Origin: Lyophyllum atratum
Lineage: Eukaryota; Basidiomycota; Agaricomycetes; Agaricales; Lyophyllaceae
Assembly: GCA_014905825.1 (NCBI GenBank)
Contig: JACGCN010000022.1
Span: forward strand, 806,001 to 870,000
Reading direction: 5' to 3'
Length of the DNA: 64,000 bases
This document shows, in pieces, positions 31,961 to 43,622 of the stretch. Position 1 is the first letter of the stretch, and each line of letters starts with the position of its first letter. Both the position numbers and the translations under genes were made by a program. Below the pieces are notes generated by a model. That model had not been told where the DNA came from, made no database searches, and saw only the letters and a program-made list of their open reading frames with translations.

Positions 31961-33560
31961 AGGTTAAGGAAGAGCCCATAGTGCAGAGGTTTGTCAATCA
32001 CTGCACACAAATATACATGCGTTATGCCAGCAGGGGTTCAATTCCTTAGATCAGCCATTCCGTTTAGACTCGATCCCAGTCGCCTTGCCAGTTATCGTAA
32101 TGTTTTATCTCAATGAGAGCATGCAATGTTTAATCAGAAAAATGAGGTGTTCCGTTTGGGATTGTGTGAGGGGGGTAATAACTTCCAAGGCGACTGGTAG
32201 GGAATAACCGTAATCTAGTACAGGCCAAGTTTCAAACACCGACATTTTCTATAAAAGGCAGAAATCATACCACGTGAGTGCTATAATTGAGATCCGGTAG
32301 TAATTACACACCAACAGTGTACCATATCCGTAACGGCTGGTATCGAGACTACATTCGGTTCATATTCAATTCTCAATCAATTCTAATTTTTCATGCTCGG
32401 AATCCCGGCGCAGGCATTCCTGTAGCGTGATTGTGTTGTGGTGTACAAGCGCCCCTTGCTCAGTAGTATCTTGCGGGTATCATCATATCAGCATGTCGCA
32501 GCCTGGGTTCGACTCCCTCGGGTGACATTATCATGTCATGGATAGGATTTTTTGCCTGGAAGCATAAGAAACCGTGACTCAACCATTCATAGCATAGGGT
32601 TAGTGTATTAAACTGTATTTAAAACAGTTGCACTCCCTGGTCCAGCAACGACTCAGCCTGAAAACGACCGACAGACTGATGATAAAGCAATACCTCGACT
32701 CGCCGCTTCATAGATGGCACGGAACATCGATCACTTTGGTGGGTAGTTATTTGCCAGTTATCTGCCCGGCAATATCCGAGCCTGCTGGCTTTTCGTTCTG
32801 ACTTGTGCTGCAGTGCATCTGAAGCCTTGTAGAGCGGTGTGTACGTACCGACACATGAATAGAACTAGGTAGTCTAGCCGCTTGCTGTATAGTGGGGAGC
32901 GAGGTGTGCAATATACAAAACAGTTATCTGCCACCACCAAAGTTATCTGCCATAAGCCGAGTTATTCGCCACTTATTCATCAAGGCGCATCGCGACCTCT
33001 CCCACTGCACACCATTTCTAGATTCTCGCGCTCAACCTCAAGCTACCAGCATCACCGGACGAGAACCGGTAGGTTGTTCTGTTCCTGTCACAAGATGCAA
33101 TCATGCAGTCACCCTGATGACCAGATTGAAGATCCAGTAAACGACGCGGAGTACTTAATTCCAGACGAACACCGCAAACAGAAGACTGTTCGTACCTGCC
33201 GTCGTTGCCGACAAGAAACGTATCCCGGGAATAGTAACATTCTCAACCGCCCCATCGTATGCGTAGTTCGGTATAAAAAGTGTATGTGGCTGCCGCGGGG
33301 ACGATAACGGAAAGACATGTACCTGGGGAACTCGATAGATATAATTATGCTGTTAGACCCCTCAATGTATGCGCTGTTCCTGACCTTCCTTTCAAGTGTC
33401 TGAAGTGACCTCTTCGCTTTCTTTTTCTTTCTTTTTCCCTTTTTTTCCCACCTCGAACAGCCACCTACACCACCGTCGGTTCAGGGATGTGGGACCCACC
33501 TGGGAAGGCGGGATGTGAAATTTATAGCCATTTTGATGTCAATTGATCAACAATTCAGCA
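31961..33560. other. Gene-poor stretch with tRNA-like fragments
   Basis: Two places show pol III B-box-like sequence with a weak A-box upstream: about 31975-32070 (GGTTCAATTCC) and about 32460-32530 (GGTTCGACTCCC). Neither folds as a tRNA, because the T-stems do not pair, so they are probably tRNA-derived SINE remnants. Short frames near 32890-33310 contain a few Cys but no domain. A T/C-rich tract lies at about 33417-33448. Confidence 0.4.
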
Positions 33561-34793
33561 GCGTCAATTTGAGGTCAAGACCTTCGATGCAAGGCTGATG
33601 TCGAGTGTCTGAGGTAATATTGCAGCGCCCCCTGTGACGGTTCTATAATCCGTAGCCCGGGTTTGGGGTAAACTTTCATTTGGTCTGGGTTGTGCATTCG
33701 TTTGCGGGGATGTATACCATTGTACACGGTACAGTACATACATGCTACTTAGTAAAACTATGAGAAACTTGGAACTTGGGGACGGTGACCATGCACGACC
33801 TGACGGCACGACCGGTTCCCTCCATGATTCATCTCGCTCCCAATCCATTATTTTCATGCAAGCCAGCCAACTCTGTGTCCTTCCCTCTTCCCCCCCACCG
33901 TGTTTCGAGAATGTCGAATGGCCGCGCCGCAGATCATGGCAAACAGAATGCCCTGGATCGACGAGCGGCTAACAGTTGAGCAGCGAGGAGGCGCTCCACA
34001 TGGAGTGGGGATGCTACGAGGGCATAGATACCATTAGTGAGTGTCTGAGAAACCAATAAATGGGCTCACCATAATCATCACGTCGGCATTGGGAATGGCG
34101 TTCGTATGCGAAGGCGGAGCAAAGTGGTGGGCGATGGTCAAGAGCAACCTGCACACAGCGGACTTAGAAAAAAAATTCAATCATAACGCGTGATAGTCTT
34201 GTTGATTATGCTTCGAAGGGTCACAAGTTGGATGTGGGATTGAGCTGCAGGTCGAGCTCAATCTGAGGTCGTTGCGTTAAGGTAGATCAGAGCCTTTGTT
34301 GTTGTCAAGTTGATCTAGAAACTAGCGTTAATTGGATAAGGAAGATTTGTGATCTAAACAGACTCATTTCGACGTGGATATTGTAAAAAATGCAAAACAT
34401 CAGAACCGCCTGGCTTTCAACCGAAATGGGCACCATATCCGTACCAATTTGATGCTGCTGAATATACGCCAAACAAACATCGCGTGTACAAACGGTGGTG
34501 TAAGTGGTCTGAAAACCGATGGCACAGCATTGCCAGGACGGTACTTGAGGACGGAATTGTAATATATTTTACAATGTGTTGTGGCTCAACTGTCCGGTGT
34601 GCTAACATTTGCGGGCTTTTCAAAAAAGCCCATGGTCCAGTGTTCGATTCCCGCTCACGGTGAATATTTTCAACATTTTGTCTTTGCGCGGTTAGGTTAC
34701 TTGTCTCTGTGGTTTGTCTCCGCCGCTTCGTCTCTCAGCCATTTGTCTGTCTCCCTTTTTTCATATGTACATATAGATAATCTCGAAAATCTC
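33561..34793. other. Gene-poor stretch with another tRNA-like fragment
   Basis: No gene is supported. At about 34573-34662 a GTGGCTCAACTGTCCGG segment, a short hairpin (GGGCTTTTCAAAAAAGCCC) and TGTTCGATTCCC form a tRNA-like order on the plus strand, but the acceptor and T-stems fail. It is probably a SINE head. Confidence 0.35.
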
Positions 34794-35150
34794 CACCATA
34801 CAGTTAATTCAAGCAGAGTTGCACTTGTTGCGCAGGACTGATTATGTAAATGCTGACATAAATTGTTTTGTTACCTCTTCCGTCTCGAAATTTTCAACTA
34901 GGCTTCATGCTCACAATGTGAGCACAAAATGGGTAGAATTGGACAATATCGAGACCTACTATGGCCGTTCCCACCATACAGTTAATTCAAGCAGAGTTGC
35001 ACTTGTTGCGCAGGACTGATTATGTAAATGCTGACGTAAATTGTTGTGTTACCTCTTTCTTATCGAAATTTTCAACTAGGCTTCATGCTCACAATGTGAG
35101 CACACAATGGGTAGAATTGGACAATATTGAGACCTACTATGAGCCGTTCC
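34794..35150. repeat. 178-bp direct tandem repeat, two copies
   Basis: The copies start at 34794 and 34972 and differ at only a few bases. A 34-nt piece of the unit (35010-35043) recurs exactly at 46103-46136 in the same orientation, so the two sites bracket the RecQ gene, its satellite and the AT-hook gene. Confidence 0.93.
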
Positions 35151-35364
35151 TTACAACAGATCTCGCGTGTGACACCATCTCCATGGATCGGGCTCGTTGA
35201 AAAATAATGGCATCATGTCGACTCGAACCGTATCGCTCGTCCGTTAGGCCACGCTAAGGGTTACCAGGTTCCCGCTTTAGGCACTGACCACAGCTACTAT
35301 TTTCGCACCATCACATCAATATCCGAGCCATCCTTTCCCTTGTACATCCAACAAGTGTATCGTC
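35151..35364. other. Upstream region of RecQ-linked gene with tRNA-like sequence on minus strand
   Basis: On the minus strand near 35215-35265 a GTGGCCTAACGG A-box-like segment precedes a GGTTCGAGTC B-box-like segment. The surrounding sequence does not give a full cloverleaf. Confidence 0.3.
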
Positions 35365-38300
35365 ATGCCCAACCTGTGAGTAAAGATTTATGCTTCGATC
35401 ACCGTATCCTATCTGATTCCCCACCTTACAGCAATATATGTGCCGTGACAGGCTGTCCGAGGCCTCACATGAACATGGCATCGAAGAGCGACCGCCGCAA
35501 CCACGCCCGCGCCTACCATACAGGCACCAACACTTTCATATGCAATGGTGCGTCCCGTTCTGATTAAAAAATGGTGCATCCCCTCCCTACAACGAACATG
35601 CAGGGAGATCCATGACCGTACAACGCAATCCCGAGACGCAGCTTATCCCGTGTCCGTGCGGTGAAGTCTCGCATGCCCGCTATTCGTACCATAACATTTA
35701 CCAGATATGCCGGATGGAAAAACATCCCGAGCCAGGAGCGATGGTATATTTGGACGTACCCTTCGATGCGCAACAGGAAGGGTCTCTTCAGAACAAGAAA
35801 CGAAAGCAGAAACGGCAGGCGCCGGCCAAGGCCATAGGTGACACGACAATGGGAGAACTCGAGGGCGCTGGGCCGTCATCTATACAGCCACCATCTGCAG
35901 ACTCCCTCAGTTCATCGCCGCCCGATTTATCTCGTCACGCGACGCTCGCCCCCGAACTGCCCTTGATCGAAAGGGATTACCTTGGATTGGCCGAGCGCAC
36001 ATATCCCCCCCCCCTTCACCGGTCACCTTCTCCATATACACCTGGAAACGATACCGATATGAATATGACCACAACCCCAGCCGCTCCGCTGCATCCAGAC
36101 ATAGAAATGCGCAGCGCTCATACTCCTCCTGAGCATCCGCAACCAGACGCGGCGCACAGCACGTTACTAGATGAACTGGACGAGGATAGCGCCCCGCAAA
36201 CTCCTCCACAATCGGATGAAGAAGATCTTATCGAAGAACAGGAGCCGTACAATGACGATGATTCACTCCAGGGCCCAGTTCCTGCCGTCGTGTCCCGCGC
36301 GAGAGCGGACGAAATCCTCAAACAACTCTCGGTCTACGAGCTATCAGTCGACCCTACATACAACCGTATCATATGCCTCTTTTGCGAATCTCTCGTACCG
36401 TTTTCCCGCATATATGCTCACGCCATGAAGCATACTCGTGGCAACAATCGCAAGTTTACGGAAGAACGTCGACTTCCGTCGAAAGCTATCCTCGAAGAAC
36501 TTCTCTGCTTGCTCAATGCCCATCGACCCGTCAAATTACCAACGGGACCCATAACCCCGTTTGAAGGTCTCACCCCGCTCGAGGGCATCCAATGCACCGT
36601 CCCCACATGCGAGAGCCCCCACGTCATATACTCGTCCAAACGGATCTTCAACAGACATTGCCAAGAGGAGCATCCAGAGAACCCACTGCATGCTCGTCCA
36701 TACCGTGCCGTTCACTGCCAAGCCCTCAGCAAATATCGATGTGAACGCCAGTATGTCGAAATCACCTACGTACCGCAAACCCAAGTAGATGCTCTGGAAG
36801 AGATACTCGCGCATTCCAAGGCTATCGGATTAGGGGATCTGCCTGATACATATACCCCTGCCATCAACCCACACGCACGGAACGTCATATACTCCCTTAC
36901 AGATTGGGACCTTTTGATAGAGGGGCGCAACCTCTCTGATTTGCGGCTCTCCGTACACCCTGTCAACAAAGAAACCGAGGTTGACCTCGACCGTCTCATA
37001 GCGCTTACTCGGGAGTACTATCAAGAAGTTGCGGGTCGTCTCCGAGACCTCGACGTCCTTACCCGCCGCCTCATCAGGTCCGCGGAACCCACGTAAGTTT
37101 CTTCTGAAAGTCGGCAGCACTTTGCTCATAAATTGGCAGTCTCAATACCGATGCCCGTCCTTTCATGAAGCCGCAACAGACCAGCACTCTTGACAAATAT
37201 GCCGACTACATCAGCCAATTCGTGATATTTCTCCTTCGCCACTTGCGCAACCCGGTGCCAGACTACATGATCCCCCTGCATCCCGATACTCTGGGCTACC
37301 TCACCTCGCTTCAGGAATTGCTCCAAGGCTCCAAAAGTCAAGACGCTGTCATTGTACAAGAATTGCATCGGAGTATATGGTCTTTGCTCTCGCAACCGAG
37401 CCCACAATTTCTACAATGCGCAACACATGACCCATTCACCCGCTTCCTTCTCGTCGACCATTTGTTTGATGACAATGGCGCCCTTAAACCAGCTGTTCAA
37501 TTTCCACACAACATTGCTCGTGCTCAGTGGGGATTTCGAGCGACAGCGTGTTGGGAGGTCATGCGCATCAGCAAGGAGACAGGAAAAACAGCTCAGAGGT
37601 CAGATCTTCCGTCTATTTGCTGATATATTTAGTTACCATGTTTTCAGCTGCTACGAAGAGTACATCAAGCCCTGGATCCACGATGGCGGCCAGCACATGT
37701 TCAATGTGATGCGCCAATACATGAAGCTCCTCACGACCGTGGCGAAGCAGCAGCCAGGTCTCGCACGTTTCAACTGGGATATGCAGAAAACCGTCCTCAG
37801 CATCGACGGACACGCCATCGAGCTCAAAGTGTTTTACCAGACGATTCATATGACCATCACGCGAGTTGAACACCTCATTGATACACTCTTCCGAGGATGC
37901 CCCTACGATGACATCCTCTCCTTCATAGACTTTCGCATCGATCCCAGTGCCCACGCACTCAGCACTGGTTCAGGGACCAGCCCCTGAAGCGCGACATACA
38001 GTTCTCCATTTTCGCGCACGAAGACAACGGCTGGCACAAGTTTGAGCATCGATTGCTCCACCATTTGTCTTTGGATAACAAACTCTTCCAAACTGTCAAC
38101 GGCGTCTTGAAAGCTCGATCTACTGGTAAGCGTATCATCGATATCCATTCTAACTCACTTGACATCATATGTCTCAGGACTCTGGGCGTGGTTTGGGCTG
38201 TTGGACGAAATCGTAGGGCTTCTCTTCTGCCTTTCGTCAACGACATGGGGAGGAGGCGCCCGAGGAAGCGAGTGCGATCACCTGAAGTACGCAAATAATG

Positions 38301-41218
38301 CGGATGGTGGACGCAATTTGTTCATTTTCAGCAACATCCTTACGTTCGCCCCAGCATACAACAAAAACAGAGACATCCACGGGACTGGACGTCGCGTCGC
38401 TCGCTCCCCTTCATTTTCCGTCTCTAGACTACTCCTGCTCACACTCGGAATCGTTTACCCAGCCGCTGCACGACTAGCGCCCTACGTCCACATGAATGCT
38501 CGAGACGCCAACAACTACCTGACCTATGTTTTTGTTCAAAATGGCCAAGTCATGAACACTGATCGCTTTTCGGCTGCTCTCGCATCGTTCACTTACGACA
38601 ATTTCCACAAGACGATGACAATGCGGGATTGGCGCCAGGTCATGTGCACGATCATGGTGAACATTGGACACATAGATTTTGGTATTCCGGACGAGGAAGA
38701 TGAAGATCTAAAGGCGATACATGATTCGTTTAACCATTCGCGGGCGCAAGGGGAACACAGCTATGCTATTCAGACCAGTAACGCGCTCGAACATTTCTCA
38801 CATACCGCTATTGCCTCTGACCAGCGTGTATGTTTCCGATGGCATGCGTGTATTGGACAGCTTCATCCGTCGCTGGCATCGCAATTCAATAATCCCGTAA
38901 GTACCCACATCTATCACGGAACGTTACGCTGAGCCGCATGATTCAAAAGGACGATGAGATCTCAAGGGAGGGAATGTTCGTGTCATTGGATCGGTTTCGT
39001 GAGCCGATATTGAAGGCTTTGAGGCACGACCTCCGAGATCAACTCGAAGAATGGGGAGATAAGGTCCTTCATCGAATCGATGATTGGGGGCAGGCGTTTG
39101 CGCCGTACCTTGCCCAGCAGGTTCGGGATGCCGCGTATCCTTCATCTGTGGCCACCACGACCCCCAAGCAACGTTCCGTCCGCGTACATCCAACCCTTCT
39201 CCCAAAACTCGCATCTCTGCTTCCCTATGGCTGTGAACTCAGATGGACTTGCCCAGAACAGGCAGAACTTGTTCAGATGTGTCTCACGGACCAGCATGTC
39301 CTTGCTGTTCTTCCTACCGGCAGCGGGAAGACTCTTTCCTTCTTTGCCGCCGCTAAAATTCACGAAAAAGCCCTCTTCCTCGTTGTCCTTCCTCTCAAGC
39401 ACTTGTTGACGACATGGAGCGGCGTCGCGCAGCCACCGGGATTGACGGTGGCATCTACTCACATCACAATCGAAAGATCGATGGTGCTACATCCCGTATA
39501 GTTTTTTGTTCCTTCGCACTTGGCAGCGGAAGACGCATTTCGGGAGTGGGCTCAAGCGTCGCTCTACCGATTGAAAAGAATATTCATGGACGAGGCGCAT
39601 CAAATATATACGTCTGGATTCCGAGAGAACTTCGCACTGCTCACAAATCTCACCGCCCTCAGGAAACCCATCACGTTCCTCTCTGCAACCATCTTCCCTC
39701 GCTCCGTCGACAAGCTATGCGAATGGATGGAAATCCCACGCGCTCTGCTATACGAGATTCGAGCCCCCACCGGCCGTAAAAACATACAATACCGTGTTGA
39801 GCACATCGAAGACAAAGACGAGCTCGAGGATCGTATCAAAGCCCTGGTTGACAGCATCGTCCTCAAGGATGACGAGCGGGGGCTCATTTACTGCAAATCC
39901 GTTCAAAGGTCAACCGCCTCAAGGCCAAGCTCCAGTTCACAGACTATGTCGCAAAACTCCACCCAGACGACCAGGTCAATGCGCAAATGAAAGAAGAGAG
40001 ACAAGAGATTTGGCGTCGAGGGAAGAATCCCGAGGACCGGTGGATGATTGCCACCATGTGCTTTGGCCAGGGGATCGACTTTGACAAAGTTCGATATGTC
40101 ATCCACTACGACGTCCGTGGAGTGATGGATTTTGTACAGGAGGTAGGACGAGCAGGACGCGATGGCGAGACCGCCCACTCGGTGCTATTCTGGTCAAAGA
40201 AGCCGTCAGTTACGGAGGACATCCAGCCCGGCGATCATACTGGTTTAGCAGAGATGGGTGACTTCCTCACCACCACAGAATGCCGTTTACTCGCCCTTGC
40301 ATGCGTAGACGGCATCGCACATTCTTGTGCCTCGATCTCTGGCGCTCCACTTTGCGACAACTGCGAGGCAGCCAGTATCGTAAGTCTTCGATTCGATACT
40401 CCTCACCACGATTGATTCAAACAGTTGCCTCAGGACAATGCCGATCTAATCATACGCTCACCCTTTCAATTCAAAGCCCCCTCTCTTCAATCCGAAGTGT
40501 CGCGCCGTGCCGCACTATCAAGCTCGAAGTTGTCCTCTCATCCACCACTGCACTCTCCCAATCTCAGAACGCGACATGTGGCATCATCTCTCCCCCGTCT
40601 TGTTCCGCCTCCCATGTTGAATCCTCAAAGCAACGGGCAACTCGCCGCTGATGAAGTCAACGAGGCCGAGGCGCAGTTCAATATCCTCAAGCAAGCCATC
40701 GATCAAGTCCTTGCTGTCGGGTGTCCTGACTGCTGGGTTGTGGGAACTGAAGAAAATTCCGACCTTCCGCATGCACACAACCGGAATCTGTACTTCCAGT
40801 CGGCATACGACTTGATCCAGAAGAACCAATTCCCTTCGTTTACTATCTGGCCAATGTGCTATATCTGCTGGCTCCCATTTCGCTCGGTCTTTGGCCATAA
40901 ATCATTCGGGCCTCGAGAGGCGGCGCTACCAGAAAAATGCCCGCACAACGACAAGATTCCCAAGATTCTTCCCCTCGTCATCGCCCTCATCTTTACCGAG
41001 AGAAAGGAAGTTTTGGCAGGTATTGCTGAGCAGCTCGGGGTCGATGCATCCCAGTGGGCGAAGGCTGCTTCCTTGAATCGATGGCTCTGCATTCCACCAT
41101 CCACTCGCTCACAGATTCCAAATCCTGCTCGATTTGTGATTGAATTCTACAGGCAACATAGAACACTTGCGGCTGTGGTAAATGACGCAGTACCCATGGA
41201 TGTAGACTCGTCATCATG
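35365..41218 (+). pseudogene. C2H2 / recombinase-like / RecQ helicase gene, decayed
   Basis: This resembles fungal RecQ helicases with N-terminal zinc fingers (telomere-linked helicase type). From the start ATG 35365: a C2H2 finger (CAVTGCPRPH, then HARAYH), a Cys/His block (CPCGEVSHARYSYHNIYQIC), a disordered acidic Pro-rich region, two more fingers (CLFCESLVPFSRIYAHAMKH; CTVPTCESPH...FNRHCQEEH), and a helical middle. About 38180-38900 reads like a tyrosine recombinase: ARGSECDHLKY, NKNRDIHGTGR, MRDWRQ, NHSRAQGEHSYA. The helicase follows: LPTGSGKT (about 39315), MDEAHQIYTSGF (39586), LSATIFP, MCFGQGIDFDKVRYVIHYDV and EVGRAGRDG (40141). I see three apparent disablements: a frameshift near 37960, an in-frame TAG at 39499-39501, and a frameshift near 39912. 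A 164-bp satellite starts right after the stop. The helicase assignment is strong; the recombinase reading is inference. Confidence 0.82.
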
Positions 41219-41224
41219 ACAGAT

Positions 41225-43460
41225 GAGCCCAAATATGTTTCTTGCACCAATATCCTCCGCGGGCACAGGAAAATCAGCGTGGCACAGGCAAAGGTTGGGT
41301 GAGGGTAAGCTGACCTTGTCAGGGTTTGGAGAGGCCCTTCTGAGTGCCCAGGAAGGGGGTTTCTGTGTTAAACCACCAGGAATGCATGTAGGGCATCGCT
41401 CAAAATACATTACAACACTCTGGGAGCGGTCAAAAAATGTTAGTGGGTCAGATCTAGGACCTTGTCAGGGTTTGGAGAGGCCCTTCTTAGCGCCCAGGAA
41501 GGGGGTTTCTGTGTTAAAACAGCAGGAATGCATGCAGGGCATCGCTTAAAATACATTACAACACTCTGGAGCGGTCAAAAAATGTTAGTGAGTCAGATCT
41601 AGGTGAGGGGAGGGTAGGCTGACCTTGTCAGGGTTTGGAGAGGCCCTTCTGAGCGCCCAGGAAGGGGGGTTTCTGTGTTAAAACAGCAGGAATGCATGCA
41701 GGGCATCGTTCAAAATACATTACAACACTCTGGGAGCGGTCAAAAAATGTTAGTGGGTCAGATCTAGGACCTTGTCAGGGTTTGGAGAGGCCCTTCTTAG
41801 CGCCCAGGAAGGGGGTTTCTGTGTTAAAACAGCAGGAATGCATGCAGGGCATCGCTCAAAATACATTACAACACTCTGGGAGCGGTCAAAAAATGTTAGT
41901 GGGTCAGATCTAGGTGAGGGGAGGGTAGGCTGACCTTGTCAGGGTTTGGAGAGGCCCTTCTGAGCGCCCAGGAAGGGGGTTTCTGTGTTAAACCACCAGG
42001 AATACATGTAGGGCATCACTCAAAATACATTACAATACTCTGACAGCGGTCAAAAATTGCTAGTGGGTCGAAGCAAGGTGGGGTGAGGGTAGGCTGACCT
42101 TGTCAGGGTTTGGAGAGGCCCTTCTGAGCGCCCAGGAAGGGGGTTTCTGTGTTAAAACACCAGGAAAGCATGTAGGGCATTGTTTAAAATACATTACAAC
42201 ACTCTGACAGCGGTCAAAAAATGTTAGTGGGTCAGATCTAGGTGGGGGGAGGGTAGTCTGACCTTGTCAGGGTTTGGAGAGGCCCTTCTGAGCGCCCAGG
42301 AAGAGGGTTTCTGTGTTAAAACACCAGGAATGCATGTAGGGCATTGTTTAAAATACATTACAACACTCTGGGAGCGGTCAAAAAATGTTAGTGGGTCAGA
42401 TCTAGGTAGGGGGAGGGTAGGCTGACCTTGTCAGGGTTTGGAGAGAGCATTCTGAGCGCCCAGGAAGGGGGTTTCTGTGTTAAAACACCAGGAATGCATG
42501 TAGGGCATCGTTCAAAATACATTGCAGGCTCCTGGGAGCATTCAATTTTTTTCAGTAAGTCGAAATAAGGTAGGATGAGGGTAGGCCTACCTTGTTAGAG
42601 TTTGGAGAGGGGTTTCTGATAGGCCAGGATGGGTGTTTGGGTGTTAAAACACCAGGAATGCATCTAGGGCATCGTTCAAAATACATTGCAGGCTCCTGGG
42701 AGCACTCAAAAAATGCTAGTGAGTCAGAGTCAGGTAAGGGGAGGGTAGGATTACCTTTTTAGAGTTTGGAGAGGGGTTTCTGATAGGCCAGGATGGGTGT
42801 TTGGGTGTTAAAACACCAGGAATGCATCTAGGGCATCGTTCAAAATACATTGCAGGCTCCTGGAGCACTCAAAAAATGCTAGTGAGTCAGAGTCAGGTAA
42901 GGGGAGGGTAGGATTACCTTTTTAGAGTTTGGAGAGGGGTTTCTGATAGGCCAGGATGGGTGTTTGGGTGTTAAAACACCAGGAATGCATCTAGGGCATC
43001 GTTCAAAATACATTGCAGGCTCCTGGGAGCACTCAAAAAATGCTAGTGAGTCAGAGTCAGGTAAGGGGAGGGTAGGATTACCTTGTTAGAGTTTGGAGAG
43101 GGGTTTCTGATAGGCCAGGATGGGTGTTTGGGTGTTAAAACACCAGGAATGCATCTAGGGCATCGTTCAAAATACATTGCAGGCTCCTGGGAGCACTCAA
43201 AAAATGCTAGTGAGTCAGAGTCAGGTAAGGGGAGGGTAGGATTACCTTCTCAGGATTTTTAGAGGTGCTTTTGACCATCTAGGATTGGTGTTTGGGTGTT
43301 AAAACACCAGGAAAGCGTTCAAGGCATCAATTAAAGTACATTGGAACACTCTCAGAGCGGTCAAAAATTCTTACTTAGTCACACTAATTTAAGGGAAGAG
43401 TGGGCTGACACTTTTGAGACTTGGAGAAGACATTTTGAGAGGCCCAATAGTACGATGTTC
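41225..43460. repeat. 164-bp satellite array, about 14 units
   Basis: Marker AGGGTTTGGAGAG (AGAGTTTGGAGAG in later units) starts at 41321, 41467, 41630, 41777, 41941, 42105, 42269, 42433, 42597, 42761, 42924, 43088 and 43252, with a degenerate unit near 43416. Most spacings are 163-164 bp. Two early units are 146-147 bp because they lack a block of about 17 bp (GTGAGGGGAGGGTAGGC). The left half (41.2-42.5 kb) and the right half (42.55-43.3 kb) form two subfamilies. Between units, TTAAAACACCAGGAATGCAT is well conserved. Confidence 0.97.
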
Positions 43461-43622
43461 CGACTATCTGACCAAGTAGAAGAAGCAGGCAGCACTTCAA
43501 GATTCAACAACACCACACAAACCACAAACAACGCGTACACAACTTCACCTTGACATCTCTGCAGTGTTACATCCTCTCTGACGCGTTTCTGCCCCCATTC
43601 ATTGTCTACATCTTATTTACAA

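Noticed and set aside
32440..32530. A functional tRNA gene
   Set aside because: The T-loop TTCGACT is present but the T-stem and acceptor stem do not pair; the same applies to the sites near 32.05, 34.64, 35.22 and 52.45 kb.
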